Shown here in pieces: positions 32,569 to 40,882 of a stretch of 64,000 nt of DNA. The notes under the pieces are model-generated. The model did no database searches. It worked only from the letters and a program-made list of their open reading frames with translations, and was not told the DNA's origin. Both the position numbers and the translations under genes were made by a program. Within the stretch, counting starts at the first letter, position 1. Each line of letters begins with the position of its first letter. Source of the stretch: Acidobacteriota bacterium (GTDB lineage Bacteria; Acidobacteriota; Blastocatellia; Pyrinomonadales; Pyrinomonadaceae); assembly GCA_016713675.1 (NCBI GenBank), contig JADJOS010000004.1, positions 434,001-498,000 on the forward strand, read 5' to 3'.

Positions 32569-35322
32569 ATGGATATCAGGAAGACTCTTTTTCTCGTATC
32601 GACCCTTGCCCTTTTTTCGTTTGGGGTTTTCGCACAGTCGGCCCGGAGCCTATCAGGACTTGTCAAAGACCCGGCCGATGCGGCGATCAGCGGCGTTGCC
32701 GTTTCCCTTTTAAATGCTCAGCAAGTAGTACTGCAAGTCGCAGTTACTGATGCTGACGGAAGATTTAGTTACGAAAATATTCCTCCCGGCACCTACGTCA
32801 TCCGAGCTGACAGATCCGGCTTCAGCACACAAACCAAATCAGTCAAGATTGATTCACTATCGACAAATATTGATCTGATCTTGGAGATAAGTTCTCCGAC
32901 AGCGAATGTTACCGTCACTGCGGAAGCAAATACGGCTGAGGACAGGATCAACATACCGGCCGAGATAAATATAATCAACGAAGATACGATATCGAAGCGA
33001 ACTACGGCTGTTCTCGCTCAGGTTGCAAATGAAGAGCAAGGGGTCTCGCTCCAACGGACAAGCCCGACGATCGGATCCGTATTGGTACGCGGACTGACGG
33101 AGGTTGGTGTTTATGTGGACGGCGTACGTTATACAAACTCTACACAGCGTGGCGGCATAAACACTTTTTTTAATTTAAATGAGCCCACAGCGATCCGTTC
33201 TGTAGAAATTCAACGAAGTCCGAATACCGCACAGTTCGGCTCCGACGGTCTCGGCGGCAACGTTCAGTTGATTTCGCGACAGCCCGTCTTTGGAATGGGA
33301 AAACCCGCCTGGAACGGCGAATATAACAGCTCGTTCAACACTTCCGACCGATCGTTTGGCGGAAACCTCCTTGCAAGCTATGGCTTGAAGCGATTTGGGA
33401 TTTTGGGCAACATTGTCGCCAGACGCATTAACGATTTGCGGCCAGGAGAGGGGATCGATGGACATTCTGCCGTCACTCGATTTCTGGGGCTACCCTCTGA
33501 CACGATAGGCAGCACACGCCTGCCCGACACTTCATTTACACAGTATGGAGGCACTCTCCAACTAAGCTTTTCGCCGTCCGACGATCAACATTTTAGTGCC
33601 CGATATCAGCGTTCACAGCAGGACGGCGGCAAACGTTACGATCAGCTTCTTGGCGGCGATGGAAATTTGATCGCTGACTTGCGAAACCTAATGCTTGATT
33701 TCGGGTACCTGCGTTATTACAAGCAACAGCTAGGCTTCTTTGACAATTTCTCTGGAACATTTTCCTTTAATAGCCAACGCGAAGAACGAATTAACCAAGG
33801 CGGCCAAGGCAATCCATTGGCGGCAATTACAAATGACAAGGAACGCACAACGACTTGGGGTGGCAGCTTTTTCCTGGATAAGCAGTTTGCTCGGAACAAT
33901 TTTCTTTTCGGCGGAGATATTTACCGCGACATTGTCAGTGCCTCTTCGTTTACAACCGAGCCATCTTTGTATGGCCAAGTGACCATCACTCGACCGCGGG
34001 TCCCGAACGGTGCAAAATATGACCTTTTCGGACTGTTCGTACAGCATGCGTTTGAGGCAATTCCAAATCGTTTGCGGGTCAGCGGGGCTTTGCGGTACAA
34101 CGTCGGAGTTTACCGATCGCGCGCCGGAGAAGCTCCCACAGTCAACGGTCAACCGCTGTTCCCTGACGATTCGGGACGATTCGCCGACTTTTCCGGCCGC
34201 ATCGGCGCGGTTATTACTTTCGTCAAGGGACTCAATGCCACTTTTAATTATTCACGCGGATTTCGTGCTCCAAACACAACCAGTCTTGGGTCACTGGGGC
34301 TTGTCGGCGTCGGTTTTCAGGTTTCAGCCTCATCGATCGCACATTTAGGTGCAACGATCGGCACCACCGCTGATGCCACGGCCATTTCGACCGGTATAGC
34401 AGTTTCACCGTTGCGGTCTGAGATCAGCAGCAATTACGAAGGCAGCCTGCGTTTTCGGAACATGCGTTTTGAATCAAGCATCACCGGTTTCCTGACCAAT
34501 TACGAAGACATGATCGTTCGACAGGCGTTGATCTTGCCTCCAGGGGCAGTCGGCACTCAACTCGGTAGTCAGACGATCACGAGTCAGAATGCAAATGGCG
34601 CTGTATTTGTCCCGTTGTCCACGTCGCCAGTCTTGGTACAAAGCAATCTTAATAGTTCGCGTCTTTATGGTGCTGAGATCACGGCTGAGTTTAAGATCAC
34701 ATCCGAATGGAAAGTTGGCGGCAATTTCTCATATCTTTATGCCGAAGACAGGGCGACAAAGCTTCCGCCAAATCTTGGCGGTGGCGGAATGCCTCCTGCG
34801 ATGGGATTTTTTCACGTTCGTTATGATCCCGTTAGTAAGCCGTTTTGGATCGAGGCTTCGACCAATTTCGCCGGAAAGCAGGATCGTCTCTCCTCGCTGG
34901 ATCTAGCCGACCGGCGAACCGGCGGGGCTCGTTCGCGGGCCCAGGTCCAAAATTTCTTTCGTCGCGGCGCGTGCGTCCGAGGTTTAACGACTCCGGGTTC
35001 GAACGGCCAATGCGGGTCGGCCGGCGGAACATTGATCGCATCAGGCGAAACCCTTGCTCAAGTTCAAGACCGCCTACTGCCGATCGGTTCTGTGGTAAAC
35101 GGAGTACTGATAGTGGACGACAGCACATCCGTTCCGCTTTTTACGTCGATTCCTCAATATACATTGTTCAATCTCCGCGGCGGATATCGTATCAACGAAC
35201 GTCATCGGATCTCTGTCGATCTTGAAAATATCTCTGACCGGAGAAATCGGCTCCCCGGATGGGGCATCGACGGCCCGGGTCGAAGTCTTCGGGTATCATA
35301 TCGTTATCAGTTTTCAAGGTAG
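32569..35322 (+). CDS. TonB-dependent receptor with N-terminal carboxypeptidase-regulatory-like domain
   Basis: 917 residues: signal peptide (TLFLVSTLALFSFGVFAQ), a CarboxypepD_reg-like domain (SGLVKDPADAAISGVAVSLL, DGRFSYENIPPGTYVIRADR; residues 22-105), a plug (VTVTAEANTAEDRINIPAEI, VLVRGLTEVGVYVDGVRY, SVEIQRSPNTAQFGSDGLGG; about 120-235), and a long beta-barrel ending RSLRVSYRYQFSR. It is an outer-membrane active importer, with substrate unknown. It lies between rsfS and rlmH with gaps of only 7 and 5 bp, so it is cotranscribed with translation genes. Confidence 0.93.
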   Translation: MDIRKTLFLVSTLALFSFGVFAQSARSLSGLVKDPADAAISGVAVSLLNAQQVVLQVAVTDADGRFSYENIPPGTYVIRADRSGFSTQTKSVKIDSLSTNIDLILEISSPTANVTVTAEANTAEDRINIPAEINIINEDTISKRTTAVLAQVANEEQGVSLQRTSPTIGSVLVRGLTEVGVYVDGVRYTNSTQRGGINTFFNLNEPTAIRSVEIQRSPNTAQFGSDGLGGNVQLISRQPVFGMGKPAWNGEYNSSFNTSDRSFGGNLLASYGLKRFGILGNIVARRINDLRPGEGIDGHSAVTRFLGLPSDTIGSTRLPDTSFTQYGGTLQLSFSPSDDQHFSARYQRSQQDGGKRYDQLLGGDGNLIADLRNLMLDFGYLRYYKQQLGFFDNFSGTFSFNSQREERINQGGQGNPLAAITNDKERTTTWGGSFFLDKQFARNNFLFGGDIYRDIVSASSFTTEPSLYGQVTITRPRVPNGAKYDLFGLFVQHAFEAIPNRLRVSGALRYNVGVYRSRAGEAPTVNGQPLFPDDSGRFADFSGRIGAVITFVKGLNATFNYSRGFRAPNTTSLGSLGLVGVGFQVSASSIAHLGATIGTTADATAISTGIAVSPLRSEISSNYEGSLRFRNMRFESSITGFLTNYEDMIVRQALILPPGAVGTQLGSQTITSQNANGAVFVPLSTSPVLVQSNLNSSRLYGAEITAEFKITSEWKVGGNFSYLYAEDRATKLPPNLGGGGMPPAMGFFHVRYDPVSKPFWIEASTNFAGKQDRLSSLDLADRRTGGARSRAQVQNFFRRGACVRGLTTPGSNGQCGSAGGTLIASGETLAQVQDRLLPIGSVVNGVLIVDDSTSVPLFTSIPQYTLFNLRGGYRINERHRISVDLENISDRRNRLPGWGIDGPGRSLRVSYRYQFSR

Positions 35323-35327
35323 CCGCA

Positions 35328-35771
35328 ATGAAATTTCGCGTTATCTGGGTAGGTAAAACACGTGACAAGAATTACAAGGCACTGCAAGATGAATATCTGC
35401 GGCGTCTTTCACATTTTGTTAATTGCGAGGTAGTTGAGGTCAAGGACGGCGGCGGCAAGGCTGAAGAAGGACAACGCATTCTGCAGAAATTGAATCAGAG
35501 TTCATTCGTCTGTTTGCTAGATGTCGAAGGCCATAGTTTCTCGTCACACCAACTTGCTGACGAGGTCGATAAATGGCAGAATCGCGGCTTCAGGGAAATT
35601 GCATTCGTAATAGGCGGAGCGGAAGGGGCTTCGGCTGAAGTTGCGGCATGTGCCGATCTTAGGTTATCCTTATCGTTTCTGACTTTTACTCACGAAATGG
35701 CACGTGTTGTAATGTTGGAACAACTATACCGAGCCTACACAATAATTAAGGGTTTTCCGTACCAAAAATGA
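35328..35771 (+). CDS. rlmH: 23S rRNA (pseudouridine1915-N3)-methyltransferase RlmH
   Basis: 147 residues from the ATG at 35328; the upstream frame overlaps the receptor gene and is not used. SPOUT methyltransferase: MKFRVIWVGKTRDKNYKALQDEYLRR, VCLLDVEGHSFSS, EIAFVIGGAEG, LSLSFLTFTHEMARVVMLEQLYRAYTIIKGFPYQK (knot and SAM loop; usual end PYHK, here PYQK). The stop overlaps the next gene's ATG by four bases. Confidence 0.96.
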   Translation: MKFRVIWVGKTRDKNYKALQDEYLRRLSHFVNCEVVEVKDGGGKAEEGQRILQKLNQSSFVCLLDVEGHSFSSHQLADEVDKWQNRGFREIAFVIGGAEGASAEVAACADLRLSLSFLTFTHEMARVVMLEQLYRAYTIIKGFPYQK

Positions 35772-36121
35772 GTAAATTGAACTTAAAAGAAATCAAAGAA
35801 AAGCTGTTGATCGAACGCGAATTATTGATCGCAAAACTAAAAGGCAACGACCTTTCTGTAGATGATTCAGAGACGCCTGATCCGGTCGATCTGGCTGTTC
35901 GTAACTACTCGAAGAACGTTATGCTTGCCGTCTCCGAAAACGAGAGCAAGCAGCTAGCCCTTATTGACGAGGCTTTGGTCCGGATCGAAGACGACGAATA
36001 CGGCACTTGTCAAAATTGCGAAAAAGAGATCAATCCAAAGCGGCTCGCAGCTATTCCGTGGGGGCGTTATTGCCTCGATTGCCAAGAGCTTTTGGAAAAG
36101 GGCCTGCTGGACGACGAATAG
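35768..36121 (+). CDS. TraR/DksA-type zinc-finger protein
   Basis: 117 residues: a coiled-coil N-terminal half (LNLKEIKEKLLIERELLIAKL), the acidic region DSETPDPVDLAVRNYSKN, then a C4 zinc finger CQNCEKEINPKRLAAIPWG with RYCLDCQ. DksA-type proteins bind in the RNA polymerase secondary channel and act with ppGpp; the shorter relatives in such operons are of unknown specific role. The start overlaps the rlmH stop. Confidence 0.9.
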   Translation: MSKLNLKEIKEKLLIERELLIAKLKGNDLSVDDSETPDPVDLAVRNYSKNVMLAVSENESKQLALIDEALVRIEDDEYGTCQNCEKEINPKRLAAIPWGRYCLDCQELLEKGLLDDE

Positions 36122-36142
36122 TTTGCATAGAGCCGTTGTACT

Positions 36143-36871
36143 ATGCTGAACGCTCTACAAAACTCACTGATTTCTCTCATCTATCCGCAGTACTGCCATG
36201 TTTGCGACTCCTGTGTCGAAAGTATAGATAACGGCGTTGCCTGTTCCGCTTGCTGGACAGGGACCCTCCTTTTCAGCGGCAGCGAAATGCTATGTAGGAA
36301 ATGTGGAGCGTTCTTCAATGAGTCAGGCGTCACGACCGAGCTTTATTGCCACCAGTGCGAAGATCATTTTTTCGATACCGCTCGGGCCGCAGGCATATAC
36401 GAAAAGGCACTTGCCGTTTCTGCAGTTCATCTCAAAAGTCAGCCGTTTGTTCCGGTGTATTTGAAAAAGGCTCTGCTCGCCGCGTTTGATCGAAGTCAAT
36501 TTTCGTCGACCACCCTGATCATTCCGGTACCGCTTTCGCGAAAGCGACAGAGTGAGCGTGGATTCAATCAAGCTGAAGTTCTTGCTTCCATAATATCCAA
36601 ACACACTTCGATCAAACTCGATGTAGCCAGTCTAGCCCGCGTGAGGCACACGCCAATGCACCGCGTTGCGATGGACAAAAAAGCTCGCGAATTAACGGTT
36701 GTAAATGCGTTTGAAGTGCCTCGCCCGAAATTGATCGCCGGACAAAAAGTTTTACTTGTCGATGATATATTTACATCTGGAGCGACAGCGTCGGCGTGTG
36801 CCAAGGTGCTAAAGAAACACGGCGCACTCGAGGTCAATGTGTTGACTCTCGCTCGCGCCGTGTTGAAATAG
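36143..36871 (+). CDS. ComF family phosphoribosyltransferase-like protein
   Basis: 242 residues: an N-terminal zinc ribbon with Cys pairs (YCHVCDSC, CSACW, CRKCG, CHQCE; residues about 13-72) followed by a phosphoribosyltransferase fold (IIPVPLSRKRQSERGFNQAEVL, RVRHTPMH, and the PRPP loop VLLVDDIFTSGATASACA). ComF homologues take part in DNA uptake in naturally competent bacteria, but many hosts are not competent. Last gene of the obgE operon; the next gene converges. Confidence 0.93.
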   Translation: MLNALQNSLISLIYPQYCHVCDSCVESIDNGVACSACWTGTLLFSGSEMLCRKCGAFFNESGVTTELYCHQCEDHFFDTARAAGIYEKALAVSAVHLKSQPFVPVYLKKALLAAFDRSQFSSTTLIIPVPLSRKRQSERGFNQAEVLASIISKHTSIKLDVASLARVRHTPMHRVAMDKKARELTVVNAFEVPRPKLIAGQKVLLVDDIFTSGATASACAKVLKKHGALEVNVLTLARAVLK

Positions 36872-36879
36872 ACTCCTAA

Positions 36880-38856
36880 CTACGGTACGTCGTATGCAGG
36901 TATTGCTAAGTCTCCATTCAAGCCGAATTGACGGATCAATATCCCATTTGTGCTTTGCGATGCATACCAAACACCGGTCGATGGTCTGAAGATAGCGATA
37001 TCTTCGCGTCCGTCGCCGTCATAGTCACCGACCGTCGGCACATCGCCATTGAGCCCCCAATTGGTCGCAAAGAAGCCGCTTGAGCTCTGCAGGAGGTACC
37101 AAATTCCCGATGTTGGGCGGAACACCGCCTGATCGGTCTTGCCATCGCCGTCGAAATCACCCTGTGTCGGAACGTCGCCCGAAAGTCCAAATGCGACGGC
37201 ATTAAAAGTTCCGTTGATACTATTTAACCGATACCAAACGCCATCTGTGGCACGCCAAACGGCGATGTCATATTTGCCGTCACCGTCATAATCTCCGGGT
37301 GTCGGCTTGTCGGCGGCGAGGCCAAACTGCACGGCTTGGAAATTATTCGGATTGGTTGTGCGACGGATCCACCACGTCCCGGTCGACGGCCGAAAGACCG
37401 CGAGATCCGCCTTCGCATCGCCGTCGTAATCACCCTGGGCAGGAATGTCGCCGCTCGACCCAAACCCTGTCACATCAACGGTGTTGTCACTGGAACGATA
37501 GACATACCAGACGTTTGTCGAAGGTCGAAATACGCCAACATCCGAAATGTTGTCGCCATCAAAATCCTCGCTCGTCGGTACGTCTCCATTCAAACCAAAT
37601 TGCTGGATTCGAACTGAGTTGTTCGAGCTGTTGTACGAATACCAAACACCCGTCGACGGCCGAAATACAGCCGTGTCGGTCTTAAAATCACCATCAAAAT
37701 CAGCTGATGCCCGAGCCCGGACAATTTTTTCGACTGTCCCGCTAAGACCGACAGCATAAATTTCACCATCGTCATCTTCGCCAAACGAAGAAATAAGTCG
37801 CGGCGTGTCGAGCAATGGCGGACTATGCTGACCGTTGATAAAGATCTCGCCGGAACAGTAGTCTGCATAAATATACGTTCCTGGGACCAAGGTATTTTGA
37901 GTTCCGCGATAGACATAACCGCCGGTAACAGCACAACGCGATCCGGCATTTGCATACTGATATATTGGCATCGTGTAGCTTGTCGGCGTACAAAGCGTCG
38001 GATCGAGTCCGGTGCAGGTAGAGCCCTCATAAACACGCCAACCGTAATTTCCGCCAAGTGTCACAATGTCAACTTCTTCGACAGCATCTTGACCGACATC
38101 GCCTGCATAAAGTTGGTTAGTGCCGCTGCGGTCAAACGACCAACGCCATGGATTTCGCATTCCAATTGCATAGATCTCGTCGGCTCCGGGGGTCGATCCG
38201 GCGTACGGATTTGTCGGCGGGATCGTATACGCGGGGCTTGGGGCTGGCTCCGCGGTGCTTGGCGTAATGCGCAGCATTTTCCCTAGAAGTTCATTGATAT
38301 TTTGAGCCCGATTGCCCGGATCGTTCCCCGAACCGCCGTCGCCCATTCCGATGTAGAGATTTCCATCCGGACCGAAAGCGATCATCCCGCCGTTATGATT
38401 TGAAAATGGTTGCGCGATCGTCATTAGAATTACTTCGCTGGCGACATCGCCCTGAGTATTTCCGTTGATCGCTTTGTACCGAGCTACAATGGTCGCTCCG
38501 TCGGACTGCCGGGTGTAATTGACGAAGAAAAAACTGTTTGTCGCAAACTGCGGATGGAAGGCAATTCCCAAAAGGCCGCGTTCACTTCCCGAAGAACTTA
38601 CCTTCGAAGTTATGTCCATGAAAGTCGTTGCGGTGTTTGAACCGGGCTGCACAACACGAACAAGGCCTCGCTGTTGGATGACGAACAGCCTCTTGGTGCC
38701 GTCTTTTGAGCTGGTAATATGCACAGGCGAGCTCAACCCTGACAAAAAGGGCTGCAACCGAATGGTCAGTGGTGATGCAGAGCCTTGTCCGAAAATACTC
38801 GTCGCAAGAGCCGCCAAGCTAATAGCCAAAACAAATAAAATAGATGATCTTTTCAT
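36880..38856 (-). CDS. Secreted PQQ-type sugar dehydrogenase with six FG-GAP-like repeats
   Basis: 658 residues: signal peptide (SILFVLAISLAALATSIFG); a glucose/sorbosone dehydrogenase six-blade propeller (LSSPVHITSSKDGTKRLFVI, ERGLLGIAFHPQF, NHNGGMIAFGPDGNLYIGMG, YAIGMRNPWRWSFDRSG, NYGWRVYEG; residues 30-375); then six about 47-residue repeats of the pattern DFDGDGKTDxAVFRPSTGVWY...FGLNGDVPT. The repeats have Asp-rich, calcium-binding-like loops (DYDGDAKADLAVF). It oxidises an aldose or similar sugar outside the cytoplasm. It converges with comF (8-bp gap). Confidence 0.9.
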   Translation of the reverse strand: MKRSSILFVLAISLAALATSIFGQGSASPLTIRLQPFLSGLSSPVHITSSKDGTKRLFVIQQRGLVRVVQPGSNTATTFMDITSKVSSSGSERGLLGIAFHPQFATNSFFFVNYTRQSDGATIVARYKAINGNTQGDVASEVILMTIAQPFSNHNGGMIAFGPDGNLYIGMGDGGSGNDPGNRAQNINELLGKMLRITPSTAEPAPSPAYTIPPTNPYAGSTPGADEIYAIGMRNPWRWSFDRSGTNQLYAGDVGQDAVEEVDIVTLGGNYGWRVYEGSTCTGLDPTLCTPTSYTMPIYQYANAGSRCAVTGGYVYRGTQNTLVPGTYIYADYCSGEIFINGQHSPPLLDTPRLISSFGEDDDGEIYAVGLSGTVEKIVRARASADFDGDFKTDTAVFRPSTGVWYSYNSSNNSVRIQQFGLNGDVPTSEDFDGDNISDVGVFRPSTNVWYVYRSSDNTVDVTGFGSSGDIPAQGDYDGDAKADLAVFRPSTGTWWIRRTTNPNNFQAVQFGLAADKPTPGDYDGDGKYDIAVWRATDGVWYRLNSINGTFNAVAFGLSGDVPTQGDFDGDGKTDQAVFRPTSGIWYLLQSSSGFFATNWGLNGDVPTVGDYDGDGREDIAIFRPSTGVWYASQSTNGILIRQFGLNGDLAIPAYDVP

Positions 38857-39031
38857 TTAGTTCCCCATTTCTGAATTCTTAAATCTGATACTGAGTCGAA
38901 TGTATTCCAATAATAACCGAAAAGAAGTTTGAAATGAATCTGATGAGCAAATGATGCTCCGGCGGAGAGGATCGAAAAACTTTTAGGTCTATTTGAATTG
39001 TATCGATTTAGCGATGCATATTGCAATGAAC

Positions 39032-40108
39032 TTAAAGCCGGTACCTTACGTTGCGACCGCGGAGAGAATCATCGTCATTATCAATGTTTTGCAGCCTCAT
39101 TGTAACGTCCGCCGTCATTTGCAGACCGGCCTGTTCGCCTTTGTTCAAATGATAATGACCTGCTGCGGCGATCATTGCGGCGTTATCCGTTGATAGATGT
39201 TTGGATGGGAAATAGACCGGTAGATCGAGACGCCGAGCTGCGGCTTCCGCAGCCTCTTTCAAGGCCAGGTTACACGCGACGCCCCCGCCGACGATCATTG
39301 TTTTCGGCCGAAGTTCGATGGCCAGATTCTCCATCGTTCCAATGAGCGCCTTAACAACAGCTGCCTGAAAGCTTGCTGCGAGGTCTCTGATAGCCTCTGA
39401 CGGCTCTTCACCGTCATTTAGTGGAATGATACGATTCTCACGGATATGCCGTGCGACAGCTGTCTTGAGGCCGCTAAAGCTGAGATCCGGACGGCGGTCC
39501 GAGATCTTCGCCTGGACAAATTTCACGGCTTTTGGATCGCCGTGGAGTGCGATCTTTTCAATTATCGGGCCGCCGGGATATCCGAGCCCAAGCATTTTAG
39601 AAACTTTGTCAAAAGCCTCGCCCGCCGCGTCATCGCGTGTTCGCGAAACAACTTTGTATTCGCCTTCCGCCCGCACGTGAAAAATATTCGTGTGCCCGCC
39701 GGAAACGATCAATGCCAAAGCAGGATACCGTACCTCCGGATTTTCGAACGCAACGCTGAAGACATGTCCCTCGATATGATTGACGCCGACGAACGGAATG
39801 TCTCGTGCCCATGCCAGCGATTTGGCATAACATACCCCAACGAGCAGTGATCCGATCAGTCCGGGCCCTTGTGTCACTGCGATCGCATCGATATCGTCGA
39901 GAGTGATCGAAGCCCGTTCCAACGCTTCCACAATTATCGGCTCGATCTTCTCTAAATGTTCGCGTGATGCAAGTTCAGGCACTACGCCGCCCCAAGGGGC
40001 ATGCATTGCAATTTGCGACGAGATGACCGAAGACAATATCTCCCGCCCGTCCTTCACGACGGCCGCTGCGGTCTCGTCGCACGAGCTTTCTATTCCTAAA
40101 ACTAACAC
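39032..40108 (-). CDS. tsaD: tRNA N6-adenosine threonylcarbamoyltransferase
   Basis: 358 residues; the Kae1/TsaD subunit that attaches threonylcarbamoyl to A37 of ANN-decoding tRNAs. N-terminal MLVLGIESSCDETAAAVV, metal-site NHIEGHVFS, LIVSGGHT, DLSFSGLKTAV, VVGGGVACNLALKEA and FPSKHLSTDNAAMIAAAGHY. A C-terminal extension of about 25 residues follows. Downstream on the same strand as DUF4286 (27-bp gap). Confidence 0.97.
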   Translation of the reverse strand: MLVLGIESSCDETAAAVVKDGREILSSVISSQIAMHAPWGGVVPELASREHLEKIEPIIVEALERASITLDDIDAIAVTQGPGLIGSLLVGVCYAKSLAWARDIPFVGVNHIEGHVFSVAFENPEVRYPALALIVSGGHTNIFHVRAEGEYKVVSRTRDDAAGEAFDKVSKMLGLGYPGGPIIEKIALHGDPKAVKFVQAKISDRRPDLSFSGLKTAVARHIRENRIIPLNDGEEPSEAIRDLAASFQAAVVKALIGTMENLAIELRPKTMIVGGGVACNLALKEAAEAAARRLDLPVYFPSKHLSTDNAAMIAAAGHYHLNKGEQAGLQMTADVTMRLQNIDNDDDSLRGRNVRYRL

Positions 40109-40135
40109 TGGTTTAGATTAACAAATCGCGGCCCG

Positions 40136-40435
40136 TTAAGGCTCCGGGAAAAGAGCGATGATCTCGAGTTCATTACGCGAAAATTCGATACCTGATGGAA
40201 AATGGGCGGCCATGTCGGCCCGCAGTCGTCCGGCATGGTTTGCAAAATATGCCTCGAGATCCTCACGCGAATCGCAATGATATCCGATCCGGTACATATT
40301 TCCGTTCTTCGCAAAAAATGCTGCCGCAAAATAGTTCGTTGCCAGCAGATCGGGAATATGCTGCTCACGCATATATTTTTCGTATTCGTCAGCGATCGAT
40401 TCATCAACAACGGCAGTCACTTCGTAGATCAGCAT
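40136..40435 (-). CDS. DUF4286 family protein
   Basis: 99 residues from the ATG at 40435, chosen over the long upstream frame because MLIYEVTAVVDESIADEYEK is the family's start. Conserved YMREQHIPDLLATNYF and YRIGYHCDSREDLEAYFANH. Small ferredoxin-like alpha/beta fold of unknown function, also common in Bacteroidota. It follows the VOC gene with a 1-bp gap and precedes tsaD. Confidence 0.85.
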   Translation of the reverse strand: MLIYEVTAVVDESIADEYEKYMREQHIPDLLATNYFAAAFFAKNGNMYRIGYHCDSREDLEAYFANHAGRLRADMAAHFPSGIEFSRNELEIIALFPEP

Positions 40436-40436
40436 T

Positions 40437-40826
40437 TCAATCAACCCCCGTAAACACCGTACTTTCGTCAACAAAGCATAAACCGTTGCCAAATGGGTCG
40501 CGAGCATAAAATGAACGCTCACCCCACGGCCGCCTAACGATCTCGCCGAGCGGACCTCCGTGCATATCGATTTTCTCGAGGCAATCGAGTTCTTTCGCTC
40601 GTGTGTACCACGTTTCGAGATTGGCTACCGAAAAATAGACGTGATCGCCGATCGGTGTACCGTCATTCTCGATGACGGCCATGATCACCGAACCACAATC
40701 AAAATACTGCCGTCCAGCGTGTATCTGACGGCCCTCGGCGGCGAAGAGCGTTTGATAGAATATCAACGCCTTATCAAAATCCGTCACCGGAATAAATATT
40801 CTGAAGATCGAAGCTCCACTCGCCAT
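40437..40826 (-). CDS. VOC (glyoxalase/bleomycin-resistance-like) family protein
   Basis: About 129 residues, starting at the ATG at 40826 (alternative 40841). Typical VOC halves: FRIFIPVTDFDKALIFYQTLF and VYFSVANLETWYTRAKELDC, with ERSFYARDPFGNGLCFVDE at the end. Such domains bind a metal and a small ligand; candidates are dioxygenase, lyase or resistance functions. Its gene abuts DUF4286. Confidence 0.85.
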   Translation of the reverse strand: MASGASIFRIFIPVTDFDKALIFYQTLFAAEGRQIHAGRQYFDCGSVIMAVIENDGTPIGDHVYFSVANLETWYTRAKELDCLEKIDMHGGPLGEIVRRPWGERSFYARDPFGNGLCFVDESTVFTGVD

Positions 40827-40882
40827 TCCCGCATCCTCCAAATGATTTATTTCTACGATAAGCGTAAACTACGTCAAACACA

